Assembly (NCBI RefSeq): GCF_021026315.1
Contig: NZ_JAJNCX010000004.1
Span: 284,055-348,054 of the forward strand
DNA: 64,000 nt
Direction: 5' to 3'
Source of the DNA: Rhizobium sp. C4
GTDB lineage: Bacteria; Pseudomonadota; Alphaproteobacteria; Rhizobiales; Rhizobiaceae
Shown here: positions 7,087-15,955 of the stretch, piece after piece
Numbering within the stretch: position 1 is the stretch's first letter
Layout: the number at the start of each line of letters is the position of its first letter
Program-made: the position numbers and the translations under genes
The notes under the pieces: model-generated
Seen by the model: only the letters and a program-made list of their open reading frames with translations
Database searches by the model: none
Told to the model about the DNA's origin: nothing

Positions 7087-8046
7087 ATGCATAAGGTCAT
7101 TTTTGACACCGATCCCGGCGTTGACGACGCCATGGCGCTTCTCTTCCTGCATCATCATCCCGACATCGATCTTCTGGGCATCACGACCGTTTTCGGCAAT
7201 GCCCGGATCGAGGTGACGACGCGCAATGCGCTGTTCCTGAAGCGCGAATGGAAGATCGATGCGCCCGTCGTCAAGGGTGCCGGCGAGACCTTCATCCCGC
7301 ATCGCGTGACGCATGAGCCGCCGAAGCATATTCATGGCGCCGACGGCCTCGGCAATATCGGCGTGCCGGAAACGGTGGATATCGAGACCGATCCGCGTCC
7401 GGCCGCGCAGTTCATCATCGACATGGTGCGCAAGTATCCGGGCGAGGTGACGCTGGTCGCCGTCGGTCGCATGACCAACCTTGCCAATGCGCTGAAGCAG
7501 GATCCGGAGATCGTCTCGCTGGTCAAGGAAGTCGTCATCATGGGCGGCGCCTTCGAAGTGCCGGGCAATGTGACGCCCGCCGCCGAGGCCAATATCCATG
7601 GCGACCCGGAAGCCGCCGATATCATTGCGACGGCGACCTGGCCGGTCGTCTTCATCGGTCTCGATGTCACCATGCAGACCGTGATGACGCGCGCGCAGCT
7701 CAAGGATATCGCCGACGCCGCCGGCCGTCGCGGCAAGCTGCTCTTCGATCTGTCGCAATTCTATATCGACTTCTACGAAGGCCTCGTCGATGACGGCATG
7801 GTCGTCCATGACAGCTGCGCCTGCGCCTATGTCGTGGCACCGGAACTCTTCACCACGCGCTCCGGCACCGTCCGCGTCGTCTGCGGCGGGATCGCCGATG
7901 GCAAGACCCAGCAGAAGCCCGATGGTCGCGGCTTCGGCCCGTCCGATTGGGATAACCTGCCGAGCCAGAAGATCGCCGTCGGCATCGACGACAAGGCCGT
8001 GCTGAAGCTGATCCACGACACGATCGTGTCGGTGAACGAGGACTGA
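7087..8046 (+). CDS. inosine-uridine preferring nucleoside hydrolase family protein
   Basis: A 319-residue hydrolase that would cleave the N-glycosidic bond of ribonucleosides to free base and ribose. The N-terminal FDTDPGVDDAMAL is the calcium-binding signature. NPT-like VGRMTNLANAL, the MGGAF segment and a C-terminal VHDSCACAYV fit the IunH fold. It is slightly longer than many family members at both ends of the usual range. It lies alone between a pseudogene and a toxin-antitoxin pair, so context gives no hint of its preferred nucleoside. Confidence 0.88.
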   Translation: MHKVIFDTDPGVDDAMALLFLHHHPDIDLLGITTVFGNARIEVTTRNALFLKREWKIDAPVVKGAGETFIPHRVTHEPPKHIHGADGLGNIGVPETVDIETDPRPAAQFIIDMVRKYPGEVTLVAVGRMTNLANALKQDPEIVSLVKEVVIMGGAFEVPGNVTPAAEANIHGDPEAADIIATATWPVVFIGLDVTMQTVMTRAQLKDIADAAGRRGKLLFDLSQFYIDFYEGLVDDGMVVHDSCACAYVVAPELFTTRSGTVRVVCGGIADGKTQQKPDGRGFGPSDWDNLPSQKIAVGIDDKAVLKLIHDTIVSVNED

Positions 8047-8104
8047 GCGGACTGCTTGATCTTTCGACTGGTTGCGAGCTGAATTTTCGTGTACATTTAT
8101 TGCC

Positions 8105-8368
8105 ATGAAAATTGTCTGGGATGAGCCGAAACGCCTCGCCAATCTGGATAAGCACGGCCTCGATTTCGCCGATGTCATTCATTTTGGCTGGGAGGACGCG
8201 CTCATCCTGACGGCCCGAGACGGACGCTACAAGGCGGTTGGCCGCCTTGACGATGGAACGGCGGTGGTCATCTACGCCCTGTTGGGTGTGGAGGCCATGT
8301 CCGTCATCAGTTTCCGCCCTGCCGGCCAGTCGGAAAGGAGACTGTTTCGTGACCGTAAAACCGAATAG
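8105..8368 (+). CDS. brnT: BrnT-family toxin (type II toxin-antitoxin)
   Basis: An 87-residue protein with the BrnT pattern: IVWDEPKRLANLDKHGLDF at the start and VISFRPAGQSERRLFR at the end. BrnT has a RelE-like fold and acts as a ribonuclease that blocks translation. The ATG at 8105 is chosen because it starts exactly at the family N-terminus; an in-frame ATG at 8072 would add 11 residues unlike the family. The gene overlaps brnA by 20 nt, the usual toxin-then-antitoxin order for this family. Confidence 0.85.
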   Translation: MKIVWDEPKRLANLDKHGLDFADVIHFGWEDALILTARDGRYKAVGRLDDGTAVVIYALLGVEAMSVISFRPAGQSERRLFRDRKTE

Positions 8369-9149
8369 ACCCAAGACCTTTCAGGCCGGGCGTGGCTATA
8401 CGCACGCCGACTGGGACGCTGTCGATAGCCCCGAATTCACGGCGGATGATTTCGCCCGGATGAAACCGGCCCGAGAAGTCTTGCCGGAAAGCTTCTTTGA
8501 AGGGCTCAACGAGGCGCGAAAAGCCGGGCGTCCGCGTGTCGAAAAGCCCAAGCAGGCCGTGACTTTGCGTCTCGATCCTGATGTGATCGAACGGTTTCAG
8601 CAGCAGGGCAAGGATTGGCGTTCCCGGATGAGCGAAGCACTTCGAAAGGCGTCTGGCGGCTGACCTCGCCGCCTTGACTGACGGCCACTTTTTCAGCAAG
8701 ACGTCGACGTGCCTCTTCAGATGGCTGTTGATCCTCGGAATCTGGCTGCGCTTGATCCGAAACGGCCCGGTCTTCTCACGTCCTATTGGAAAGAGTTCTT
8801 GTCGCAAGGCATAAGACACTTTGAAGCGGATCACGGCAATATTGGCTGTGCCCGTCAGCATGGCTTCCAGGTCGCCGGGCTCATCGTTTTGGTAGCAATA
8901 TCGGACTTCCAACTCTTCCGAGCCGATTGGCGGCAGTGCGCCGAAACCGGACGACTTGATCCATTCGAAGCCTTCAGCGTCGACCGCGCAGCATAAGGGC
9001 ATGCCGCCGACACCTCCGTTGACGCGGTTGCACCGCTCAAGCCACCAGTTATTCTGCCAGTCTTCGTAGCCGAACAGCATTCCCTGAAGCCGCTCATGTT
9101 GCTCGGTCCAGCCATCGCCGGCGTTGGCGCTTTGCCAAAGCAACTCCAT
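8307..9149 (-). pseudogene. downstream part of a nonsense-split hypothetical gene
   Basis: This reading frame continues, in the same frame, from the gene at 9183-9698 after a single TAA. The text after the stop (TLKGEEWRIPAMELLWQSA) reads as ordinary protein before any start codon, and no good ribosome binding site precedes the ATG at 9149. Trp-rich sequence follows (YEDWQNNWWLERCNRV). The frame stays open past 8690 and runs antisense to brnA, so the natural C-terminus is probably lost and only about 9149-8690 looks genuine. No family was recognised. Confidence 0.5.
8349..8663 (+). CDS. brnA: BrnA-family antitoxin
   Basis: A 104-residue partner of BrnT. The C-terminal half contains GRPRVEKPKQAVTLRLDPDVI and a following helix (FQQQGKDWRSRMSEALRKA) typical of the BrnA ribbon-helix-helix-like DNA-binding domain. 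The GTG at 8349 follows GGAAAGGAGA at good distance and lies inside the 3' end of brnT, implying translational coupling. BrnA normally neutralises the toxin and represses its own promoter. Its 3' end is overlapped on the opposite strand by the remains of a hypothetical gene. Confidence 0.85.
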   Translation: MTVKPNRPKTFQAGRGYTHADWDAVDSPEFTADDFARMKPAREVLPESFFEGLNEARKAGRPRVEKPKQAVTLRLDPDVIERFQQQGKDWRSRMSEALRKASGG

Positions 9150-9182
9150 TGCCGGGATGCGCCATTCCTCACCTTTCAGCGT

Positions 9183-9698
9183 TTAATAGACGTCGCGATC
9201 AACCTTATGATCTGGGTCGATCGCAAAGGGCATCAAGAACTCAGGGACGGGCCTTTCAATGACGTGCTTGTGCAGGAGGCCTTCCATCACCCATTTGTCG
9301 AATGCTTGCTCGGCCTCTGGTGGGTAGATATTTGTAAACCGGGCAAGCTTTTTTCGGCCCTCCAACAACAGCGGCAATTCGAAATTTGTATGGATCAGAT
9401 AGGGCGCTTCCGCGAGGGCATCGTTCGTTTTCTCGCGTTTCAGCCAAAGGTCGCATTCCGGGAAGTCGCTTTCGGGTATCTCGAATGCCACGCCAAATCG
9501 TTCGGCGATGGCCGTTAAGTCTGCAGCATCGAGGGAATAGTGCCAATCGAAATCTGGGTCCTGCTCAGCGTCGGATTCGGCAATTGCCCGTAGGGCCTGG
9601 ATATCGTCGACCGCGAACCGTGTTTCCAGTACAGGGCACCAGAGCTCGACGTCGAAGACGCTGATGATGAAATGGGTTTGATACTGTTCGTCAGCCAT
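9183..9698 (-). CDS. hypothetical protein, upstream part of a nonsense-split gene
   Basis: A 171-residue reading frame starting at an ATG with AAGAGG at the correct distance. It begins MADEQYQTHFIISVFDVEL, is acidic, and was not assigned to a family. It ends KVDRDVY-TAA, and the frame continues directly into plausible protein sequence, which points to one longer ancestral gene of about 330 residues cut by a point mutation. Base use here looks less GC-biased than in the neighbouring cobalamin genes, and it sits next to a toxin-antitoxin pair, so this may be a small transferred patch. The N-terminal fragment could still be made. Confidence 0.6.
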   Translation of the reverse strand: MADEQYQTHFIISVFDVELWCPVLETRFAVDDIQALRAIAESDAEQDPDFDWHYSLDAADLTAIAERFGVAFEIPESDFPECDLWLKREKTNDALAEAPYLIHTNFELPLLLEGRKKLARFTNIYPPEAEQAFDKWVMEGLLHKHVIERPVPEFLMPFAIDPDHKVDRDVY

Positions 9699-9842
9699 GC
9701 GCAACCTCTTGAAGACCGCTGATCTGTCCCGGCCTGTTCGCACGGGTTTCATGCATGCAGCTTAGCGGCGTTTCGTATCAAATTGCGTAAACTAATGGCT
9801 GCAATGCAACCCTTGTGCGCGGGTCTGTCGGGTGGCTCAGAG

Positions 9843-10535
9843 CTAACGCCCCACCATCACCACCGGCAATCCCATCGTTCTCGCCGCCACGATCTTCGCA
9901 TAGGCCCCGTCGCCGCCGGAGTTGCGGCAGACGAGGTGGGTGATGGCGTGGGTGCGCAGAAGGGCGGCTTCCTCGTCCGGGTTGGGTGATGGTTTGGCGG
10001 TGAGGATGGTGTGGCTTGCGAATGCCAGCGGGCTTTCGGGTGGATCGACCATGCGGATCACGAAGTGGCAGTCCGAGCGCGCTGAGAAGGCGTCGAGATA
10101 TTGGCGGCCGAGTGCGAGGAGAACGCGGGTGTTTGCGGGCAGGGCGGCGGCTGCGTCTTCTAGTGTGGGGACTTCGATCCAGATATCGCCCGGTTGCTTC
10201 TGCCACGGTGCGCGGGTGCGGATGTCGAGCGGTCTCGCAGCGATCTCGCAGGCTTTGACAGCATTGGCGGAGATGGTTCTGGCGAAGGGATGCGTGGCGT
10301 CGATGACGCGGGTGAAGCCTTCGGCTGTCAGGTAGGCGGCGAGGCCTTCGGCGCCGCCGAAGCCGCCGATGCGGACCTTGCCGTCGAGGGGCGCGGGTTC
10401 CCTGGTGCGGCCGGCAAGCGAGGTGGTGACGTCGAGACCTTTGGCTACAAGTTCGCGCGCCAATTCTGCGGCCTCTTTCGTGCCGCCGAGGATCAGGATT
10501 TTTTCGGGGCTTCCGGGCGGTGCATCATTCGGCAT
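9843..10535 (-). CDS. cobK: precorrin-6A reductase CobK
   Basis: A 230-residue NADPH-dependent reductase that converts precorrin-6A to precorrin-6B. The N-terminal ILILGGTKEAAELARELVAKG nucleotide-binding motif, VIDATHPFARTISANA, and the C-terminal VCRNSGGDGAYAKI are diagnostic. It starts within the 3' end of cbiD (11-nt overlap), so the two are co-transcribed leftward. It acts after the CobM and CbiD methylation steps. Confidence 0.92.
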   Translation of the reverse strand: MPNDAPPGSPEKILILGGTKEAAELARELVAKGLDVTTSLAGRTREPAPLDGKVRIGGFGGAEGLAAYLTAEGFTRVIDATHPFARTISANAVKACEIAARPLDIRTRAPWQKQPGDIWIEVPTLEDAAAALPANTRVLLALGRQYLDAFSARSDCHFVIRMVDPPESPLAFASHTILTAKPSPNPDEEAALLRTHAITHLVCRNSGGDGAYAKIVAARTMGLPVVMVGR

Positions 10536-11628
10536 GGGCGATGATGGTTCCCTGCCGGTCGGTGATCAGGATGTCGATCTTGATGGGCGCGCCACGCAGC
10601 GTTTCCAGCGCCTTTTCGCGGGCGCGGGTGGCGATCAAGCCGGCGAGGTCGATGCCGGTTTCACGAGTCGTTTCGAGGACTTCCATCGCGGTGTTCGCAG
10701 ATTGAATCCGGTTGGCGAGCGCGCTGTCGATCCCCGGCAGGAGCGACAGGTAGAAATCCATATCCACCTGGCTGCGGCCGGAATGGAGGTCGAGCGCGCC
10801 TTGCGCGAGCTTCGTCATCTTGGCAAAGCCGCCGGCGATCGTCAGGCGCTCAACGGGGTGGGCGCGGAGATATTTGAGAAGCGCGCCGGCAAAATCGCCC
10901 ATGTCGATCAGCGCGCCGAGCGGCAGGCGATGGAAGTCTTGGCCCGCCTTTTCCGATGTCGAACCGGTGGCGCCGAGGAGATGCGTCAGCCCTTCGGCGC
11001 GGGCGACATCGATGCCGCGATGGATGGAGTGGATCCAGGCGGCGCAGGAAAAGGGATGCACGATGCCCGTCGTACCGAGGATGGAGAGCCCGCCGACAAT
11101 GCCGAGGCGCGGGTTCCAGGTTTTCTCGGCCAGTGCTGCGCCGCCGGGAATGGAAATGGTGATTTCGAGATCGGCGGGCAGGCCGGCCTCCTCGCAAAGC
11201 GCGACCGCCTCCGCCATCATCATCGAGCGTGGCACGGGGTTGATGGCCGGCTCGCCGACCTCGACCGGCAGGCCGGGCTTGGTGACGGTGCCCACGCCTT
11301 CGCCGGCGCGGAAGCGGATGCCGCTTTCAGGCGGGAGCGGGCGGATGGCGGCGACTACAGTCGCGCCATGGGTCACGTCGGGGTCATCGCCCGCATCCTT
11401 GACGATGCCGGCCATGGCGTAGCCGTCGCCGAGTGTTTCAAAGGCGAGCGCGAAGGCCGGGGTTTCGCCGCGCGGCAGCGTGATTTCGACCGGGTCGGGG
11501 AAGTCGCCGGTGATCAGCGCGGTCAGCGCCGCCTTGGTCGCGGCCGTGGCGCAGGCGCCCGTTGTCCAGCCCGTTCGCAAGGCGGCGTCCGGCTTGTCGA
11601 TGCGGGCGGTTTCGGGGGTATCTGTCAT
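10525..11628 (-). CDS. cbiD: CbiD-type precorrin-5B C1-methyltransferase
   Basis: A 367-residue protein of the CbiD family, not the CobF methylase that performs the same C-1 methylation in some aerobic species. Signature segments are LRTGWTTGACATAATKAAL and the glycine-rich LGTTGIVHPFSCAAW. Many alphaproteobacteria lack CobF and carry CbiD, which is thought to fill the gap; no CobF is visible in this window. The gene is first of the leftward cbiD-cobK pair and divergent from cobA with a gap of about 90 bp. Confidence 0.92.
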   Translation of the reverse strand: MTDTPETARIDKPDAALRTGWTTGACATAATKAALTALITGDFPDPVEITLPRGETPAFALAFETLGDGYAMAGIVKDAGDDPDVTHGATVVAAIRPLPPESGIRFRAGEGVGTVTKPGLPVEVGEPAINPVPRSMMMAEAVALCEEAGLPADLEITISIPGGAALAEKTWNPRLGIVGGLSILGTTGIVHPFSCAAWIHSIHRGIDVARAEGLTHLLGATGSTSEKAGQDFHRLPLGALIDMGDFAGALLKYLRAHPVERLTIAGGFAKMTKLAQGALDLHSGRSQVDMDFYLSLLPGIDSALANRIQSANTAMEVLETTRETGIDLAGLIATRAREKALETLRGAPIKIDILITDRQGTIIAHAE

Positions 11629-11720
11629 GGTGCGGATTATAGGGCTGCGGACGGGGGCAGGAAAGGCGGCAATTCATTCCGCCGTTGCATTTTTCGAGCG
11701 CCGCTCATAGGACATTTGTT

Positions 11721-12560
11721 ATGGACATGCTTTTCGCGAAACTGCCCGAGATCGAGAAGGGAAGCGTCTGGCTCGCCGGCGCAGGACCCGGCGATCCGGG
11801 TCTGTTGACGCTGCTCGTCGCCAAGGCGCTCGGCGAGGCGGATGTCATCGTCTATGACGCTCTGGTCAACGATGAGTGCCTGAAGCTCGCGCGGCCTGAC
11901 GCAATCCTCGAATATGCCGGCAAGCGCGGCGGCAAGCCCTCCGTCAAGCAGCGCGATATTTCGCTGCGCCTCGTCGATCTGGCGCGTGAGGGCCATCGCG
12001 TGTTGCGACTGAAGGGGGGCGATCCGTTCGTCTTCGGGCGCGGCGGCGAAGAGGCGCTGACGCTGGTTCAGCATGGCATTCCCTTCCGCATCGTGCCGGG
12101 GATTACGGCGGGGATCGGCGGGCTCGCCTATGCCGGCATTCCGGTGACGCATCGCGAGATCAATCACGCCGTGACCTTTCTCACCGGCCATGATTCGTCC
12201 GGCATCGTGCCGGACCGGATCGACTGGGAGGCGCTGGGGCGCGGTTCGCCGGTCATCGTCATGTATATGGCGATGAAGCATATCGGGCAGATTTCCGCCA
12301 ATCTCATTGCTGCGGGACGCTCCCCGGACGAACTGGTTGCCTTTGTCTGTAATGCGGCCACGCCCGAGCAGCAGGTCCTGGAGACGACACTGGCGCGTGC
12401 CGAGGCCGATGTCGAGGCGTCCGGCCTCCAGCCGCCTGCGATCGTGGTCATCGGCGAGGTGGTGCGCTTCCGCAAGGGCATGGACTGGCTCGGGGCGCTT
12501 TCCGGCCGGCAACTCGACACCGACGGCTTGATGCCGGACTACGCGAAGGCTGCCGAATGA
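11721..12560 (+). CDS. cobA: uroporphyrinogen-III C-methyltransferase CobA
   Basis: A 279-residue SUMT that makes precorrin-2 from uroporphyrinogen III, the branch point to cobalamin and siroheme. It shows VWLAGAGPGDPGLLTLLV, VYDALV, RLKGGDPFVFGRGGEE and VPGITAGIGGLAYAGIP. The ATG at 11721 with AGGAC upstream is preferred over the ATG at 11685. It is a single-domain SUMT without the CysG dehydrogenase/chelatase part. It leads a tight forward operon with cobB, cobC and cobD, all joined by 4-nt ATGA overlaps. Confidence 0.93.
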   Translation: MDMLFAKLPEIEKGSVWLAGAGPGDPGLLTLLVAKALGEADVIVYDALVNDECLKLARPDAILEYAGKRGGKPSVKQRDISLRLVDLAREGHRVLRLKGGDPFVFGRGGEEALTLVQHGIPFRIVPGITAGIGGLAYAGIPVTHREINHAVTFLTGHDSSGIVPDRIDWEALGRGSPVIVMYMAMKHIGQISANLIAAGRSPDELVAFVCNAATPEQQVLETTLARAEADVEASGLQPPAIVVIGEVVRFRKGMDWLGALSGRQLDTDGLMPDYAKAAE

Positions 12561-13858
12561 GTGGATTGCTGATCGCAGCGCCGTCGTCCGGTTCGGGCAA
12601 GACGACCGTCACGCTCGGCCTGTTGCGGGCGCTGAAGAATGCCGGGCTGAAGATCGCGCCGGGCAAGGCGGGGCCGGATTACATCGACCCGGCCTTTCAC
12701 ACGGCCGCCTCCGGCGAGGTCTGCTTCAATTTCGATCCCTGGGGCATGCGGCCAGAACTTTTGAATGTCATGGCCGCAGGCCATGGCGGCGGGCGGCATT
12801 TTGTCGTGGAAGCCATGATGGGGCTGTTCGATGGCGCAAGCGACGGGTCCGGTTCGCCGGCAGATCTTGCAGCCCAGCTCGATCTCTCCGTCGTGCTGGT
12901 CATCGATTGCGCGCGCATGTCGCATTCGGTGGCGGCGCTGGCATCCGGCTACCGCGATTTCCGCAAGGATGTGCGCGTTGCCGGCGTCATTCTCAACCGC
13001 GTTGGCAGCGTGCGGCATGAGGCCATGCTGCGTGTTTCGCTGGAGCGTGTTGGTTTCACCATTTTCGGTGCGCTGCCGACCGATGAGGCATTGAAGCTGC
13101 CAGCGCGGCATCTCGGGTTGGTACAGGCGGCCGAGCATGAGGCGCTGGAGGATTTCATCGAGCATGCCGCAGCGCGGGTCGAGACGCATTGCGATGTTGC
13201 GGCACTGGCGAAGCTTGCGCGCAGGGACGAAGCGGATGCGCTGGAGGTTCCGGTGCTTTTGCCGCCACTCGGGCAGACCATTGCGGTTGCCCGTGACGAG
13301 GCCTTCGCTTTTTCCTATCCGCATCTGCTGCAGGGCTGGCGCGGGCAGGGGGCGGAACTCAGTTTCTTCTCGCCACTTGCCGGCGAAGCGCCGAACGCGC
13401 GCGCCGATGCGGTCTATCTGCCGGGCGGGTACCCGGAACTTCAGGCCGGCCGGATCGCTGATGCGGAGACTTTCTTTGCCGGCATGCGGGATGCGGTGAA
13501 GCGCGGCGCGCTGGTCTACGGGGAATGCGGCGGCTACATGGTGCTTGGCGAGGCGCTGATCGATGCTGCGGGGAGCGCGCATGCGATGCTGGGCCTGTTG
13601 CCGGTCACCACATCCTTTGAGACCCGGAAGCGGCATCTGGGCCTGCGTGTTGCGCGTCCGGCAGACGATTCGATCTTTCAGGCGCCGCTGCGCGCCCATG
13701 AATTCCACTATTCGAGCGTCGTTCAGGCCGGCAAGGCCGAGCCGCTGTTCCGCGTCGAGGATGCGCTGGGTGCCGATCTCGGGCCCATGGGGATGAAGCG
13801 CGGGCGGGTTGCCGGGTCATACCTGCATCTGATCGATCTCGACGGTGACCGGTCATGA
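12557..13858 (+). CDS. cobB: hydrogenobyrinate a,c-diamide synthase CobB
   Basis: A 433-residue glutamine- and ATP-dependent amidotransferase that amidates the a and c side chains of hydrogenobyrinate. It begins with a deviant Walker A (LLIAAPSSGSGKTTVTLG) and has a C-terminal triad-type glutaminase domain around VYGECGGYMVLGEAL (the Cys nucleophile at about residue 323) and a downstream HEFHYS. The start overlaps the cobA stop. Confidence 0.93.
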   Translation: MSGLLIAAPSSGSGKTTVTLGLLRALKNAGLKIAPGKAGPDYIDPAFHTAASGEVCFNFDPWGMRPELLNVMAAGHGGGRHFVVEAMMGLFDGASDGSGSPADLAAQLDLSVVLVIDCARMSHSVAALASGYRDFRKDVRVAGVILNRVGSVRHEAMLRVSLERVGFTIFGALPTDEALKLPARHLGLVQAAEHEALEDFIEHAAARVETHCDVAALAKLARRDEADALEVPVLLPPLGQTIAVARDEAFAFSYPHLLQGWRGQGAELSFFSPLAGEAPNARADAVYLPGGYPELQAGRIADAETFFAGMRDAVKRGALVYGECGGYMVLGEALIDAAGSAHAMLGLLPVTTSFETRKRHLGLRVARPADDSIFQAPLRAHEFHYSSVVQAGKAEPLFRVEDALGADLGPMGMKRGRVAGSYLHLIDLDGDRS

Positions 13859-14853
13859 GTGGTGTCTTCCATGGCGGCGGCGTGTCCGCTGCCGCGCGGG
13901 CCTTCGGGATCGCGCCCGAAAACTGGCTCGATCTGTCGACGGGCATCAATCCCGTCCCGCCAGCCTTGCCGGCTTTCGATCCGCAGTTGTTCCATCGGTT
14001 GCCGGATGCCGATCTGCATGATGATGTCCGCCGGGCCGCCGGGCGGTTCTACGGCAGCGGTGAGGTTTTGCCGATCGCTGCGGCCGGCACCCAGCCGCTG
14101 ATCCGCCTGCTTGCCAGCAACTTGGGGAAGGGCAGGGTTGCCATCCTCTCGCCGACCTATGGCGAGTATCGCGCCGTCTTCTCCGCGGCGGGTCATCATG
14201 TCGATGAGATTGCAACGCTCGCAGCGGTCACGGCCGATCATCAGGCTGTCGTCGTCGTCAACCCGAACAATCCGGACGGGCGGCTTTATTCGCGTGCGGA
14301 CCTCCTGGCGCTATCACTCGATCTCGCGGAGCGTGGCGCGACACTCGTCGTTGACGAGGCTTTCGGGGAGATGCATCCGGAGGCGAGCCTTGCCGGTGTT
14401 GTCGCGCATCATCCGCATCTCGTCGTGCTGAAATCCTTCGGCAAGTTTTTCGGGTTTGCGGGCGCCAGGCTCTCGTTTGCGATTGCCGGGGATCGTCATG
14501 CTGGCCCGCTTGAGGCGGGGCTCGGCCCCTGGCCGGTTTCCGGACCGGCGCTGGCGCTGGCGCGGCATTGCTTCGGGCTCGATGCGCAGGAGATCCGGCG
14601 TGAGATTTGGCAACGGGCCGCCGGGCTTGAGATCGTGATCGCGGGCGCGGGGCTGCGGGTCCGGGCCAATGCGGGACTTTTCCTGCTGATCGAGACGCCG
14701 GATGCTGCATCGTTGTTCGATCATCTCGGCCATCACGGAATTCTGACACGAATCTTTGATTACGGGAGTGACTGGATGCGCATCGGCCTCCCCGCCGATC
14801 AGGGCGAACTCGATCGGCTGGCGCTGGCACTGCAGGACTGGAATGAGGCATGA
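13855..14853 (+). CDS. cobC: threonine-phosphate decarboxylase CobC
   Basis: A 332-residue PLP enzyme of aminotransferase fold type I that makes (R)-1-amino-2-propanol phosphate for the nucleotide loop of cobalamin. It has NWLDLSTGINPVP near the start, VVNPNNPDGRLYS and VVDEAFGEMHPEASLA for substrate and cofactor contact, and LKSFGKFFGFAGARLSF containing the PLP lysine. It overlaps cobB and cobD by 4 nt on each side. Confidence 0.92.
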   Translation: MSGVFHGGGVSAAARAFGIAPENWLDLSTGINPVPPALPAFDPQLFHRLPDADLHDDVRRAAGRFYGSGEVLPIAAAGTQPLIRLLASNLGKGRVAILSPTYGEYRAVFSAAGHHVDEIATLAAVTADHQAVVVVNPNNPDGRLYSRADLLALSLDLAERGATLVVDEAFGEMHPEASLAGVVAHHPHLVVLKSFGKFFGFAGARLSFAIAGDRHAGPLEAGLGPWPVSGPALALARHCFGLDAQEIRREIWQRAAGLEIVIAGAGLRVRANAGLFLLIETPDAASLFDHLGHHGILTRIFDYGSDWMRIGLPADQGELDRLALALQDWNEA

Positions 14854-15830
14854 TTTGGTTTCGTCTGGCGATCCTGTTTCTGGCGCTTCTGATCGACAAG
14901 GCAGTTGGCGATCCGCCGCGTCTCTGGGCGCGTGTTCCGCATCCTGTCGTGCTCTTCGGCAAGGCGGTGGCGGCGGCAGACCGTCGGTTGAACGTGCCGG
15001 GGCTTCCGCCGGCTGCAGCGAGGTCGCGGGGCATTCTGGCCGCCGTGCTGCTCACGGTGCTGGCCCTTGCCTGCGGGGTTCTGATCTCGGCTGTCTTTTC
15101 CGGGCTCTGGGCGATCGGCCTCTTCATGGAGGTCTGCGTGGTTGCCATCTTGCTGGCCCAGAAGAGCCTGGCCGATCATGTCGGTGCGGTTGCCTTTGCG
15201 CTGAACGAGGAGGGGCTGACCGGCGGCCGTCGCGAGGTTGCGATGATCGTTGGCCGTGATCCGCAGACGCTCGATGCCGCAGGCGTCAGCCGCGCGGCGA
15301 TCGAGAGCCTCGCCGAAAACTATTCCGACGGCGTCGTCGCACCCGCCTTCTGGTACATGCTTCTCGGGCTGCCCGGCCTGTTCGCCTACAAGATGATCAA
15401 CACGGCCGATTCCATGATTGGCCACAAGTCCGAGAAATATCTCTATTTCGGCTGGGCATCGGCGCGGTGGGACGATCTGGTCAATCTGCTGCCGGCGCGG
15501 GCTTCCGCGGTCTTCATCGCGCTTGCCGCCTGGACGGCGGAGGGCTTTGCCGCGATGAAGCGGTCGCTGCGCACGGCGATCGTCGATCACGGCAAGCATC
15601 GCTCCCCCAATTCGGGGTGGCCGGAGGCTGCGATGGCGGGAGCCATCAATGTCCAGCTGGCGGGACCTCGCGTCTATCATGGTGAGCTGGTCAACGAGGA
15701 AATGCTCAATATCGGCGGGCGGAGGCATGCGAGCTCCTCGGATATCCGACGCGCGATCAGGGTCTTCGACCATGCCTGCTACTGGCTTGCGGGCTTCGTC
15801 TGCGCGCTCCTTGCGCTGCAGATTGCCTGA
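14850..15830 (+). CDS. cobD: adenosylcobinamide-phosphate synthase CobD/CbiB
   Basis: A 326-residue inner-membrane protein that joins aminopropanol phosphate to adenosylcobyric acid. Hydrophobic segments occur near residues 1-20, 50-95 and 290-325. Typical motifs are LIDKAVGDPPRLWARVPHPVV, VGRDPQTLDAAGVSRAAIES, NYSDGVVAPAFWY and RSPNSGWPEAAMAGAINVQL. It ends the cobA-cobB-cobC-cobD operon. Confidence 0.93.
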   Translation: MIWFRLAILFLALLIDKAVGDPPRLWARVPHPVVLFGKAVAAADRRLNVPGLPPAAARSRGILAAVLLTVLALACGVLISAVFSGLWAIGLFMEVCVVAILLAQKSLADHVGAVAFALNEEGLTGGRREVAMIVGRDPQTLDAAGVSRAAIESLAENYSDGVVAPAFWYMLLGLPGLFAYKMINTADSMIGHKSEKYLYFGWASARWDDLVNLLPARASAVFIALAAWTAEGFAAMKRSLRTAIVDHGKHRSPNSGWPEAAMAGAINVQLAGPRVYHGELVNEEMLNIGGRRHASSSDIRRAIRVFDHACYWLAGFVCALLALQIA

Positions 15831-15955
15831 ACCAATTGCGGCTTTTTAACGATGCGCAACGGTTTTTTGGCGGGACGCTTTTAATCCACAGAAATTCGAA
15901 TATCCTCATATACCAGCGGAGTGGGGACATTCCGAATTAACGTGGGGACGATTTC

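Noticed and set aside
11629..11720. Cobalamin riboswitch before cobA
   Set aside because: The divergent gap is only about 90 bp, too short for a riboswitch, and no B12-box-like sequence was seen.
10369..11808. A 479-codon forward frame opposite cbiD
   Set aside because: It is antisense to a clear CbiD gene; its composition is the usual GC-rich shadow.
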